From positions 45,612,001-45,676,000 of the forward strand of contig CP142456.1 of assembly GCA_038049695.1 (NCBI GenBank): a stretch of 64,000 nt of DNA, written 5' to 3'. Position 1 is the first letter of the stretch. The number at the start of each line of letters is the position of its first letter. A program made the position numbers and the translations under genes. Origin of the DNA: Cinnamomum chago (lineage: Eukaryota; Streptophyta; Magnoliopsida; Laurales; Lauraceae). The notes under the pieces are model-generated. The model had not been told where the DNA came from. It worked only from the letters and a program-made list of their open reading frames with translations, and made no database searches. Shown one piece after another: positions 22,626 through 33,595 of the stretch.

Positions 22626-25600
22626 TCCAGAAACTGAATTCCGGGCAGTTCAGTTCCTCTCTTTCTCTTCCTTTTTCCTTTCCAACACTTATACAAATGA
22701 GTTTTTCCTTACTTCAACAACATCCTAATTACAATAAAACTCCCATCAAGACTTCAATGAATCATTAAATCCAACCTCTTTCTTCTCATTCAATCCCCAA
22801 ACAAGGAGAGGAGTTCCCATCATAGACAAGGGTTCATTTGAGTCAACATTTATAGATAAACAAGGTCTATTGATCACATTTCCATAACCAAAGATGTTTT
22901 AGCACAACTCTATAAATGAGTATCAATTTCAAATCAATGTAGCTCATAAACATAACCATGAATAGCCAAACCAATCCTATTCCTTATATAACCATATGAG
23001 TAAACTTGATCAAATGAAATGCATACCTCTCCAAGAGATTAACAAGATAGAAACAACCATTAATGTGCAAATTTCGAAATCCATATATATGTGACAAGGA
23101 GCATATGTGCAACATGTATCCAATGATCAAAAACAAGAAATAAACTTGGGATTTTCTCATAAAACTTTGATAACATTAAAACCATCCATTCATCCACTTG
23201 CCTTGGGTTCCAATCTAGTAAAACAAGCTCCTAATCACCTCTCAAGCTCAAGATCCACAATCTCTACAAAAACCCCCAAAAAAGCCCTAAAATGGGTTAA
23301 ACAATGAAATGACAAGGAAACCTCTCAATAATCAAGGTGGAGCTTCTCTAAGGCTAGAAGATTACAAATCTAGAAGATGAAGAAGAACACTTACTTGGAT
23401 GACTTTCAAATGAGAAGAACAAGCTCAAGGAAGGTCTCAATGTTGATGGATTTCTCCAAAAATGCTATCAAGATGAAGCTTGCAAGGAGAGGAAGAGATT
23501 GATGATCTCCATTTCTAGTTTGGTGCAAGATTGGTGTGGCTTGGAGATGAAGAAGCAAGAAGAAGAGGAGAAAGCAAGAAAACCCTAGACTCAAAAGGGT
23601 TGTGCTGGAACAATGAAAAATGGAAGAGGAAGGGGATGGGTTCCTCTTATAAGCAAGGAGGTTTGGGTCCCACAACTTAAGGAACTTGGGTGGCTGAAAT
23701 CATCTAATTCGGGACCTCGGATGGATTCGACGAAGAAGGAAGAAATGATCGTCGAAATATCTACTTTCCAAAAAGTGTATGTTTCACGGATTTCGAGAAT
23801 ATCGAGTTTTGGGTACAGATTTGGTGTGAAAAGACTGTTTTGCCCTCGAGGCCAAGAAATCGGGTTTCGGGTTCTCAAATGGATACGGAATCAACATGAA
23901 AGTTGTAGGATTCCTCAAGATGAATGCAACGGGCCAAAAACACAATACAAAACGAATCGGAAAAATCTCACAAGAAAATGCAAAGCCGAAAAAGGAACCC
24001 CCAAAGGGCCCCACAAGCTACCAAAGCGCTCAAAAGCCCAAAACTAGAAGAAAAACCATTCTAGCTCACAAACTCAATCCAACAAATACTAATCCCACTA
24101 AAAGAACTAATCCACAAATAAAACAACACTAATCCAAGAGATTAGGGGTCGGGTTCTCACAGATTCCTTAGAAAGCTGGCTCCAATTGGGACACGCGACC
24201 CCACATCTCATGTGCAATCCAGGCCCTACAGTTAATTGCAAATAACACCACTATATAAATGCAATTGCACTCCAGTCTTAGGAATAAATTACAATGAAGA
24301 CCCTAAACTTCCACAGTACCATAAGTAGGCCCCTCTATCAATATCCATGGATCAATTGGAATAAATCTGTCTCATCCAATCTTAGATGCACATCTTATTA
24401 TGCTTGAGCCCCAATTAATCACAGTGATCATCAGTACCATCCAATTAACTCTTAATCGAGATGGGTGCGCACTTACTAATGATAAATCCATTAATTGGCA
24501 TAAGGGGATAACGTAGATAGATTCCATCTTGATCATTGTATGTTCCCACAGTCCTACTACCACGTACCCAAGACACCGAGGTGTTGACCTACAGTTGGCC
24601 TCACTCATTGGTGACTCAAAGCAAATGAATAGATAGAAACTTGAGTTCATCAATGTCTCAGGATTGAGAGCCTATTGCTAGGGAATTATGAGAGCAGTCC
24701 TTAAATCGAGATAGTATTTGATAAGGTGCTTCTCATGGTCCTTCAATACATCCAATGTACCAGCACCGTGATCTAGAATCTTCCATTCTAATGATCAAGA
24801 CAAATCACACTATCTCATAGTGATCAAAGTGCTGCAACCTTATCAGATGAGATGCCCAGTCTCATTACTGGTTGTGAAGATATTTTAAGTATAAGATTTG
24901 TGACACATGTCTCCCGTATGTGGATCTCATCTATATACATATATCACATCTAATATACTAATGGGACCCAGTTCATCTCATGAACCATTATGTCATATGT
25001 ATTGGTCATGTGCATTAAGTAATAAACATCATTCATCTCATGAAAGGAAATCATGATTTTATTGATAAATAAAGAAATTAATCAATTTATTACAACAACT
25101 GATGGATTGAGACCACACAATCTAACACTTACCACGTTTTGCTCTGAGGTACTGAGGCCAGATACACCAAATGAAGATCTTTATACCAAGTGGATGAAAG
25201 ATGACTAGATGGCCGAGTGTTATATTTTGGCATCTATGTCTAGTGTTTTATAATACCAACATGACTCCTTTAAACTGCATCAGAGATTATATATAACTTA
25301 AAGGAGGTGTTTGGGGATTAGGGCAGGCCTGCTAGATAGGAAGCAATGAAAACAAGAATGAGCACTAAGATGGCTGAGGGGGCCCCGGTTTAGGATAATG
25401 GATTCCTTGAACGAGTTGGAGGTCCTGGATGCTAAGATTGATGTAGAATCTCATATTGATATAATCCTTGAGTCTCTGCTAGATCCTTTTGAGAACTTTA
25501 AGTTGAATTATAACATGAATAAGATGAATTTGACTATGGTTGAGCTTTCTAGCCAGCTGGTTGTAGCAGAGGGTGTTATCAAGGATCAACTACGTGCCTA

Positions 25601-25966
25601 TATGACAGAAAATTCATTTGTCAGGTCCAAGCCAAAAGGCAAAGGGCGGAAGGACAAAAAGAAATTGTCCCCGAAAGGTCAAAGGGTTGAAAATGGTCCC
25701 ATTGGTGCTGTGGCAAAGGAAAATAAAGGTAAGAGTTCTAAGCCAAAGAGAAAGTGTTTTCATTGTAGTATGATAGGACATTGAAAGCGGAATTGTCCCG
25801 ACTTTCTATGTAAGAAGAAGACCATAGGTATGCTTGAGTTACTTGTATTTGAAGTTAGTTTTGAAATTAGTACTTCAGAATCCTAATGTGTTGACTCCGG
25901 TGCAACTAATCACATTTGTAATTCGTTGCAAGAGTTCAAGGAAACCAGGAGGCTTAGGGCCTGTTT

Positions 25967-26150
25967 GGCATCGTTTCTTTGTTGCTCTCAATCCTGTACT
26001 GAGTTTCGAATGTATTGAGATTGGGTTGTGCTGAAAGTTGGCTGAATGGAACTTGTTTAGCAATATTACATCAAATTTGTTCCTCCTAGAATGTATTCTA
26101 TAGAACATGTTTGGTAACACTAAAACCCACCCACCATGTATAAAATCAAA
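25967..26150. other. Possible hAT-like MITE end
   Basis: The copia protease sequence stops abruptly at TAGGGCCTGTTTGG, a terminal sequence common in plant hAT-type MITEs. The matching inverted end was not found downstream, so the right boundary is unknown and the call is tentative. Confidence 0.3.
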
Positions 26151-27444
26151 ATTTTATATAATACATCATGAGAATCTTATTGACCGTCAACCCCAAGTAC
26201 AAGGCCGCGATGTAGTAATAACTCGGTGAAGTCCGAGGTCTATCCACATGGAGTAATTAATCACACAAAACCTGTCCTATTGAAAAACTAGTTCTAGCCT
26301 AAAAAAAAACTATACAAATCAAATGTCCTACTTTAATTAAAAATTAATTACAATTCTGAAAAACCAATTACAACCAAAGAAAAAGAAAATTCCTAATCTG
26401 GAAACCTAATCTAACTACTGCATTCACCAAAAGATTTGTCAATCCAACCAATTGCAATAATTATTAAGATGCATAAAAATAAAATAAAATAAAATAAAAT
26501 CAGAGAATAAAAAAATGGATTTTAATTCTAAAACTTTGCAACGGTTACTTTGCTTGATGCCATCAAGAAAAATCAAGAACACCACACCAAGGGTGCACTG
26601 TCACCACGCACAAAAATACGATGTTGACCCATTGGTGAAGACCAAGACCCATAAACTTTATTTATTAATGAAAGACCCATTACAAGTAAATAACCATTAC
26701 AAAATTATTTAAATTAAAATAAAGTGCATCCAACCTTACCCTAGACACTTGAAACACTAAACGGGGGAGAGGGACTCGTGGTCTCGAACCGCGATCCAAC
26801 CGGCTCTCATTTCGCGATCTGAAATCCAAGCAAGAAAAGATGATGAATGGCTGGTCCAATTGGTCGTAGCCTTAAAGAAGACCTTGGGTGAGTGAGGATG
26901 GTTAGGGAGAGATGGAGAAAAAGTGATAGAGCATGGGCTAGTTGCTAGTCGTTTAAGGGAGAGGGGGAATATGGAATGGATGTTCAGCCCCTTTTGGGGT
27001 CTTTTTGTATATTTCTTCATAAATTGGGTTGTAAGGTTTTGGTTGGGTAAGTATTAGTAGTGTGGGGTCCAAGTTGGATTAGGATTAGGAGGGTTTTGAG
27101 AGAGTCTAAAGGGATTGGCCCACAATCTTAGTGAAAATAGGATTCTTCTTATCTCATGCAACTTCATCTCTTGGACCCACTTTGAAGAAAAACTTGCAAA
27201 TATGAAATTTTCAGAATTAATTCAAAATTTGAAACCATATGAGCAACCCCTTTTTCTTTGGATGTGTGATATCATGGGGTAGAGGTGTCAGACGTGTGAA
27301 ACTTCTTTGGATAAATCTTGGTTGCAATCTTCAAAACTTGAAGCCTATCTTCTTAGATTCTCTCATGAAATCTCTTTATACACCCTTCCTTAAAATATTA
27401 GAACTCCTTTGGTAGCTTCCCATTCCTCCACTTGGCCCCACTTC
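26151..27444. other. AT-rich intergenic or decayed retroelement
   Basis: No gene recognised. The phrase around 26215 ('gtagtaataactcggtgaagtccgaggtc...ccaca') resembles sequences often seen upstream of 3' LTRs of Tat/Athila-type elements, from general recollection only. A (TAAAA)n run lies at 26474-26500. Confidence 0.35.
26474..26500. repeat. (TAAAA)n microsatellite
   Basis: Five or more near-perfect pentanucleotide copies. Confidence 0.9.
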
Positions 27445-29527
27445 TGTAGACACCTCATTTTGGCACCCCTAGGCAATTTTAATACTCATATTATTGATGC
27501 CCCAAGTTTACCCCATTTGGACAATTTTGAATAAATAAATTAAAATCTTCATTATCATGCACATCTGGAAAGGTGGCATCATTATAGGCCCTTTTTTATG
27601 GATCTCACCACCTCTCATGTTTCGAGTCGGATCTCACTTCCATGATGATCTACCTTTAATAAGATTCCTGCTGATATAAGGATTTAAATAATCCAACAAT
27701 CGGATCAAGAGATATGCATTTTTTACGAATTTAATATATGTGTGCACCCCAAAAATTCAGATATTTTATAAATCTTCAAATGGACCTAACCCATATATCA
27801 TCGGGACCTACTCGTTGAGAGATTTCCACTGATATTGAGATTTTAAAAATCTGACGGTCAAATCCCAAGTTATGTCTTTTCTTCAAAATTAATCAGGCCT
27901 GGACCCCTTAATTTTTTTTTTAAATCAAGTCTTTTCATGACCTCCAAACTACTCAAACCCATACACCAATATGATCTACTCATTGAGAAATTTCCAACAG
28001 TACTCAGACCTCAAAAATTCGACGGGCGGATCAAAATCTGCAAAACTTGGGTCTCAGTAATAATGGCCCGGACCAAGCCCCACCGCGGCCCACCTTTTGG
28101 GCCTCAAACCTCTGATCCAGATCCTTGGCCCGAATCCTAATCCAAACCCTTCAGGCCCATTAAACCTAGCTTAAACCTCAACTAAATCAACCCATTGGGC
28201 CAACAAACCCAAACCTGAACCTGACTCGATCCAACCCATTAAAATCGAGTCAAATCCACCTGAACCCAAGCCCCAACCTAGCCCAAACCTTAACCTAAAC
28301 CCAAATCCACTCAATTCCAACCCAAACCTAACTCAAACTCGAGCCTAGACCCAGCCTGGCCCACCTAGCCCATCAGCTGCAAGGGGAAGAAGAGTCCACG
28401 AGATCTGGACTCTCCCCTCCTCCTGAGATCTCTCTTTCCTTCTCCATATCTAACTCCCTCATCTCTCTCCTCTCCCCCTGAGATCTCTCTTTCCTTCTCC
28501 ATCTTTAACTCCCTCATCTCTATCAGTACTCCCCCAGAACTCATCTCAAACGCCCATCTTTAACTCCCTCATCGCTATCTTTCGCTCTCCTTATCTCTCC
28601 ATCTCAGACGCCAGAACTGGCCCTCCATCTTTCCTCTCCATCTCTGCTTACGCTCTTCTCATCTCCCAGACTCCATTTCACACACCCCTCCATCGCTCTT
28701 TCCACCCCACACACCCACTCGTCCTCCATCAGAACTCCATGCAAGCCATCACCCTGCACAAAACTCCCTCTCGGTTCCCATCTCATTCCCCTCCATCACG
28801 CCATCTCCCCTCATCTATCCATCGCAACAGAGAATACAGATCTCAACCCACCTTCCTCTCCCCCATGCTCACTTGCGCAAGTCCCATCTGCACTTGCGCA
28901 CGCCCATCATCTCACCATCTCCCTCGTCTCCTTCAGCCCTCTCTCACCCCATCACCAAACTCGCTAGCCCGCTGCACCTAGCCTCCTCTTCCCCATTGTC
29001 GTCTCTGTGCAGAACAACCACATCAGACGTCCCCTCCATCTCTGCATCCCCGACACGCTACTGCCTCCGTCTCTCCATCTCATCGCAACACGGACACCGT
29101 TGTTTCTCCATCTTCCTTGTAGCGCCAACATCTCCCTCTCCATCTCTCTCACAACCAGACTCCGGGAACAGGTAGGCCGCCCTCCTCTCCTAGCACCCAT
29201 TGGACCTGCATCATCAACCATCTCTGTTTTCTTTCTTCTCTTTCTTTTTTCTCTTCTCCTCCCTACACGCCCCCATCTTCTTTTTCTTTTATTTTCTTTC
29301 TTTCTATTCTTCATCCTCCCCATAGAATCTCGTCCTCTCCATCATCACTAGTGCAGAAGCCGCCATCTCCATCTCCCTTCCATCACAGTCCCAATGCCAT
29401 CAACTCCGGCCACCCACTCAACAAACCCACTTCATCTCTTCAATCAGCCTTAAAAAAAAAAACAGGCATCCTACCATCTCATCTCCTCTCTCAGCAATTC
29501 ACATCCCACAAACATCTCTCTGCTGCT
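27445..29527. other. Possible LTR start and pyrimidine-rich tract
   Basis: TGTAGACACCTCATTTTGGC at 27445 looks like an LTR start of the gypsy Tat/Athila kind. From 28070 the sequence is rich in 'cccaaacc' and 'cccaacc' words, and from 28380 to 29527 it is strongly C/T-rich ('ctccatctctct'). ORFs here reflect base composition and match no family I know. The same C/T-rich sequence resumes at 45086-45298 and 48252-48785 after the nested LTRs. Confidence 0.4.
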
Positions 29528-30416
29528 TATTAGACCCCGACCCAGACTAACCCGAGTAGTATGTGATTAGTGTGTAGTTAGTCTTATGTGGGTTTAGTTA
29601 CCGTTGGGTTAGAAAATAATTAGTTTAAGTCCTGGACATATCTTTAGGAATTTTGAGAACGTTTAATGTTAGTCAGATACGCTCAGGGAGGCCTGAGTGT
29701 ACATGCAAGCTCGGGAGGATCGTTTTGATTTCTGCTTTTTATCATGATTTTTTTTTCATTTGAATGGTTTTATTATTCGCTATAACTTTCGTTTTCAGCC
29801 CGTTCGTATTCGAAGCCCAAAACCCAAGTTTTGGCCCAAAAGGGTAAAATTATCATTTTATACCCAAATCTGGACACAAACTTCGAAATCTCAAAACCAT
29901 GTCAAAACTAAACTTTTTGGAAACTAAATTTTTCGATGATCATTTTATCCTTCTTCGTCAAGTTCATTCGAGACCCGCAAGACCATGTTTTCGTCGACGC
30001 AAGAATTAGACCTATTGGGCCCCATTTGCAAAGTACTTAAGTCATCTTCCTCGTCTCTCTTGTTCATTCTTTTTCTTGGAACCCTAGAAAACCAAGCTCA
30101 AGAAGAAAACTCCTTTTTTCTTCTACTTTCCCCATCTTGCATACCCTAGCTAGGAATTTCCAAATGGAATTCTAAGACCGCCATTTTCTTCCTCTCATCC
30201 CAAGCTTTCTATTGATACTATTTTCTTGAAAGTTAAAGTTGTGCAAGCTCTCCATTTTCTTCATCTCTTCTTGTTTGGGCATCTCTAGGTAACAACTTCA
30301 ACCCATCTCTTCAATGGAGTCTTTTTAACTCCTAAAGATCTTGTTTTTCTAGCTTGCAACACCCTTTGTAGAAATGGGTTCTTTGTTTTCAATTTGAACG
30401 AGTTTTGAATGGTTTT

Positions 30417-33400
30417 TGTTAGATCCCGACCCAGACCAAGTCGATTAGTGTGCGATTAGTATGTGTTTAGTCCTAAGTGGATTTAGTTGTTGTTGGGTTA
30501 GAAGTAATTAGTTTTAGTTTTGGACATAGCTTTGGGAATTTTGAGAACGTTTAGTATTAGTCAGACACACTCAGGAAGGCCTGAGTGCACGTGTGAGCTT
30601 AGGGAGATCGTATCGGTTTTCGTATGATTGTGATCTTGATTTCATTTGAATGATTTTTCTATGTGTTACAACTTTCGTTTTAAGCTCAGTTGTGTTTGAA
30701 GCCCAAAAACCCAAGTTTTGACCCAAAGAGGGTAAAATTGTCCTTCTTGCACAAATCTGGACATAATTTTTGAGATCTCAAAACCATGTCAAAAATATAC
30801 TTTTTGGAAACTAGATATTTCGACAATCGTTTTATCCTTCTTCGTCGAAGTCATCCGAAGCTCCCAAGATCGTGTTTTGACCACTTCAAGTTCAGCTAGT
30901 TGGGGGCCCATTCCCATCACTTAAGCCCCATCTCCCTCTCTTTTCATTCACTTTACCAATCTCTGCAACTCTCTTGACCTAGGGTTGAAAAACCCCTTTT
31001 CCCTTCCCACTTCCTCACCTTGCATGAGCTAGCTAGAAGACTCCAAAGAAGATTCCAAGGCTACCATTTTCTTCCCCTCATCTCAAGCTTCCTATTGATA
31101 TCTTCTTCTTGAAAGCTAAGGTTGAGAAAGCCCTCCATTTGTCTTCATTTCTCTTGTTTGACCTTCTCTAGGTAAGAGCTTTCACTCATATCTTTCATAG
31201 AGTTATCTTGGTTCGTCAAGATCATGTTTTTCATGTTTGCAAACCCTTCTGTTAAAATGGGTTCCTTAGTTCCATTTTGAGTAAGTTGTGTGGTTTTCTC
31301 TTGGGTTTTCTTGTAGTGTTGGATTAGCTTGAGAGAAGTGCTTGAGAAGGATTGTTTAGCATTTGGGCAAGGCAAGTAATCTCTATAGGATCATTGTGCA
31401 CGTGTATTTTAAGCTACATTGTTGTTTTGGAAATTTTGCATATGAATATGTTTACAAGCTTCATGATCATGTCCTCTTCGGATTGAATGTTTAAGATTTT
31501 GGAAAAATATGTGCTTTGTCCCTTGGAGAGCATGTAGTCTCAGGGAGTGTAAGTGGAATGAGAAACAAGAAGAAGGGAACAAGAAATGTGCAAAAATCTG
31601 CACTGGACTGCATTTCCTGTGCAGTTCGGTCAGCCGTCGGTCGGCTGGCGGCTCACCGAAATCCCCATTTCGGTTAACCGCGAGCTGACCGAGCTCGGCG
31701 GTTCCCATTCCAGAAGTTGACATTTCGCCAGGGAGTTGCGGTCAGCTTGACAGTCAGCGAGCGGCTAGCCGCCATACCCCATCTCGGCTAACCGGTGGCC
31801 AACCGTGCATTGTCGGTTCCTTTTCTCGAGAGCTCCATTTCAGACTGGGTTTCAACGGTTAGCCCTACGGTCAGCTCACGGCTAACCGCCAGGTCTCAGT
31901 TCGGCTAACCGTAAGCTAACCGTAGTCGTTTCGGTTCCTTTTCCAGATGACTGTGTTGGACCTTGATTTCCAGTGGCCAGCTCGTCGGTCAGCTGGCGGC
32001 TAGCCGCCAGACCTTAGTTCGGCTAGCCGACACCTGACCGCGAGGTGACCGAATTTGACAGATTTCCTGTTGTGAAGAGTTTTTGCAGGAATGAAAACTA
32101 GAACATGTTTAGGGGCCTTTAGCCTGATATTATGCACTCGAAACCCTAGATGTCCTTGAACTTCTGGGGCACCAATTCTGTTGTAATTCCAACATCTGGG
32201 TTTCGGCTGCACAACGATCAACCAAAGGTCCTTGCATGAACTTGATAGGCTTTGTATTCGTGCTTTGGTTTCGATATAATGAATATCATCGTATACTCGT
32301 TTTGAAGTTTAAGTACAAGCTCGTTTTGAAGATGTGTTTCAAGAAAAAAGGGGATCACTTCCTAAGCGTGTTATGCATATTAATTATGCCCTTGCTAGTC
32401 GTGTTCATCGTGTGTTGATAAGTGATTTCCCCTTTTTTATCTCGACAAGTTTTGATAGTGCTACGCATATTTTGTGCATTCATGAATTAAGTAAACACCA
32501 CTGAGCTTAGACTGCCCTTTCGGTTTGATCCACTGTCTGGGGGTCTTTAAACATGTGGACTGTCTGCAGACTGGTCGTATATTTATTACACATCGTGTGT
32601 GTCCGGTTCCGCGGCCGGAATTCCCATCTTTGTGGGAAATCGTGTCGTGCTTATATTATGTATATTGTGCTTGTCATGCGTGCTTGCTCTTTTCATTATA
32701 TAAATGATAGAGAAAGGATGAGCTCTTTGTGGTTGATAACTATTCATGATATATTATGTACTCATGCTAGTTTGTTTTGGTATCTCAGCCTTGTTCGCAT
32801 TCTTGAAAATATACCTCAGTTATTGTAGTATTTTAATCAAGGTTTTACTCATATGTTTTCTTAAATGCTATTGTTTCATGCTTGCACCTAAATTGATTAC
32901 CTGCCAAACCATCGTGTTTGACCCTTGTTTGTTGGTGCCCAGGTGCAGGTGACGCTACCTTTGAGGAGGAGCGTCAGGAGGAGGCTTGTGAGCCAACCCC
33001 TGTGAGAGAGTGGCAGCCTGACGATGTCATCTAGACGTCGGGCGGGTTCTTTAGTCTCGTCACCTTTTGGCCTAGGGTTTCTTTTGGTTATATTTTGGAG
33101 AAGTGTATTGGCCTCTGTTGGCCTCTTATGGAACTGTAACTAAACTTAAACTACTTTCTTGTTCGTCTTGTAACTTGAACTATAAGGGGAATGCCTTGTT
33201 AGCTTCTTTCTTTGATACTATGCCTTGTGGTTATATGTCATGGCACTTAAATAATTATTGGTGCTCATTTTGTTGTGTTTTGCTACACGCTTCTGCATAC
33301 TTGATCATGTGAGCCAGATTCCGCGTGTCTTTGGGAATCCTCACCGCGGGAACCTGTGGGAAAACGAATAAAAATAAACTATCTTAACAATCTCAACGTC

Positions 33401-33434
33401 GCGGGCCCGGGGAACTCGTTCCGGGGTCGCGACA
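30417..33434 (+). repeat. Element G 5' LTR
   Basis: TGTTAGATCCCGAC...GGTCGCGACA. GCTAGC-type palindrome array at 31620-32060 and a conserved hairpin at about 33015-33042. Confidence 0.96.
31620..32060. repeat. GCTAGC-type palindrome array in G 5' LTR
   Basis: Copies of GGCGGCTAGCCGCC, CGGCTAACCG, CGGTTAGCC and similar. The same array is in the 3' LTR at 41186-41625. Confidence 0.9.
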
Positions 33435-33438
33435 GGAC

Positions 33439-33450
33439 TGGTATCAGAGC
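33439..33450 (+). other. Primer binding site (tRNA-iMet) of G
   Basis: TGGTATCAGAGC four bases after the LTR end. Confidence 0.95.
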
Positions 33451-33595
33451 GAGACATGTTTCAGGCACTTAAAAGAAACTAGAAAGGTCTTAGGAACATG
33501 GCGAGGATTCGTGAGTTCGATAGATTCGTTGGTTTAAGATCTTAGAAACCCTTGTACAGTGATTATTGTGCACTAACTCATTGTTTTACAGCAAT

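Larger units (their letters stand above)
20052..24161 (-). mobile_element. Gypsy solo LTR, A-type, 4.1 kb
   Basis: 4,110 bp, plus-strand ends TGTCACGCCC...TTCTCACA, with a perfect TSD GATTC (20047-20051 and 24162-24166). It is homologous to element A's LTR but about 600 bp longer, apparently through an expanded tandem region (20730-21330). It carries a CTCGAG-type palindrome array at 22490-22625 in place of the GCTAGC type. Confidence 0.95.
19329..25127 (-). mobile_element. Copia-type solo LTR, itself interrupted
   Basis: Plus-strand ends TGTTGGAAATAGG and AATCTAACA with a perfect TSD CTTAC (19324-19328 and 25128-25132). Without the nested gypsy LTR it is about 1.68 kb. Minus orientation is inferred because the reverse complement begins TGTTAGATTG and ends TTTCCAACA, the common copia layout. 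No interior is present. Confidence 0.88.
19200..25966 (+). pseudogene. gag: Decayed Ty1/copia gag and protease (element C), split by nested LTRs
   Basis: Two segments, 19200-19328 and 25133-25966, read as one copia gag when the nested solo LTR is ignored, and the frame is preserved across the gap. The left part shows NYMD-stop-KRNLDIVL, where family members have a Trp at the stop (19273-19275). The right part shows the UBN2-type region, a Lys-rich linker, and a CX2CX4HX4C knuckle (Cys codons 25755 to 25794) with a TGA inside it at 25782. In the same frame the copia protease signature VDSGAT follows (25890-25907, catalytic Asp codon 25893). The sequence then breaks at about 25967. Gag forms the cytoplasmic particle and protease matures it; this copy is dead. 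Confidence 0.85.

Noticed and set aside
24372-24653. 93-codon minus-strand ORF
   Set aside because: Lies inside the copia solo LTR 19329-25127 and shows no domain.
28604-29351. Overlapping ORFs on both strands, up to 119 codons
   Set aside because: Pyrimidine-rich composition suppresses stops; the products are Pro/Ser-rich one way and Arg/Glu-rich the other, with no family likeness.
31145-31723. Identical ORF pairs at 31145-31723 and 40711-41289
   Set aside because: Their identity reflects the two LTRs of G, not two genes; the products match nothing and the related LTR H lacks them.
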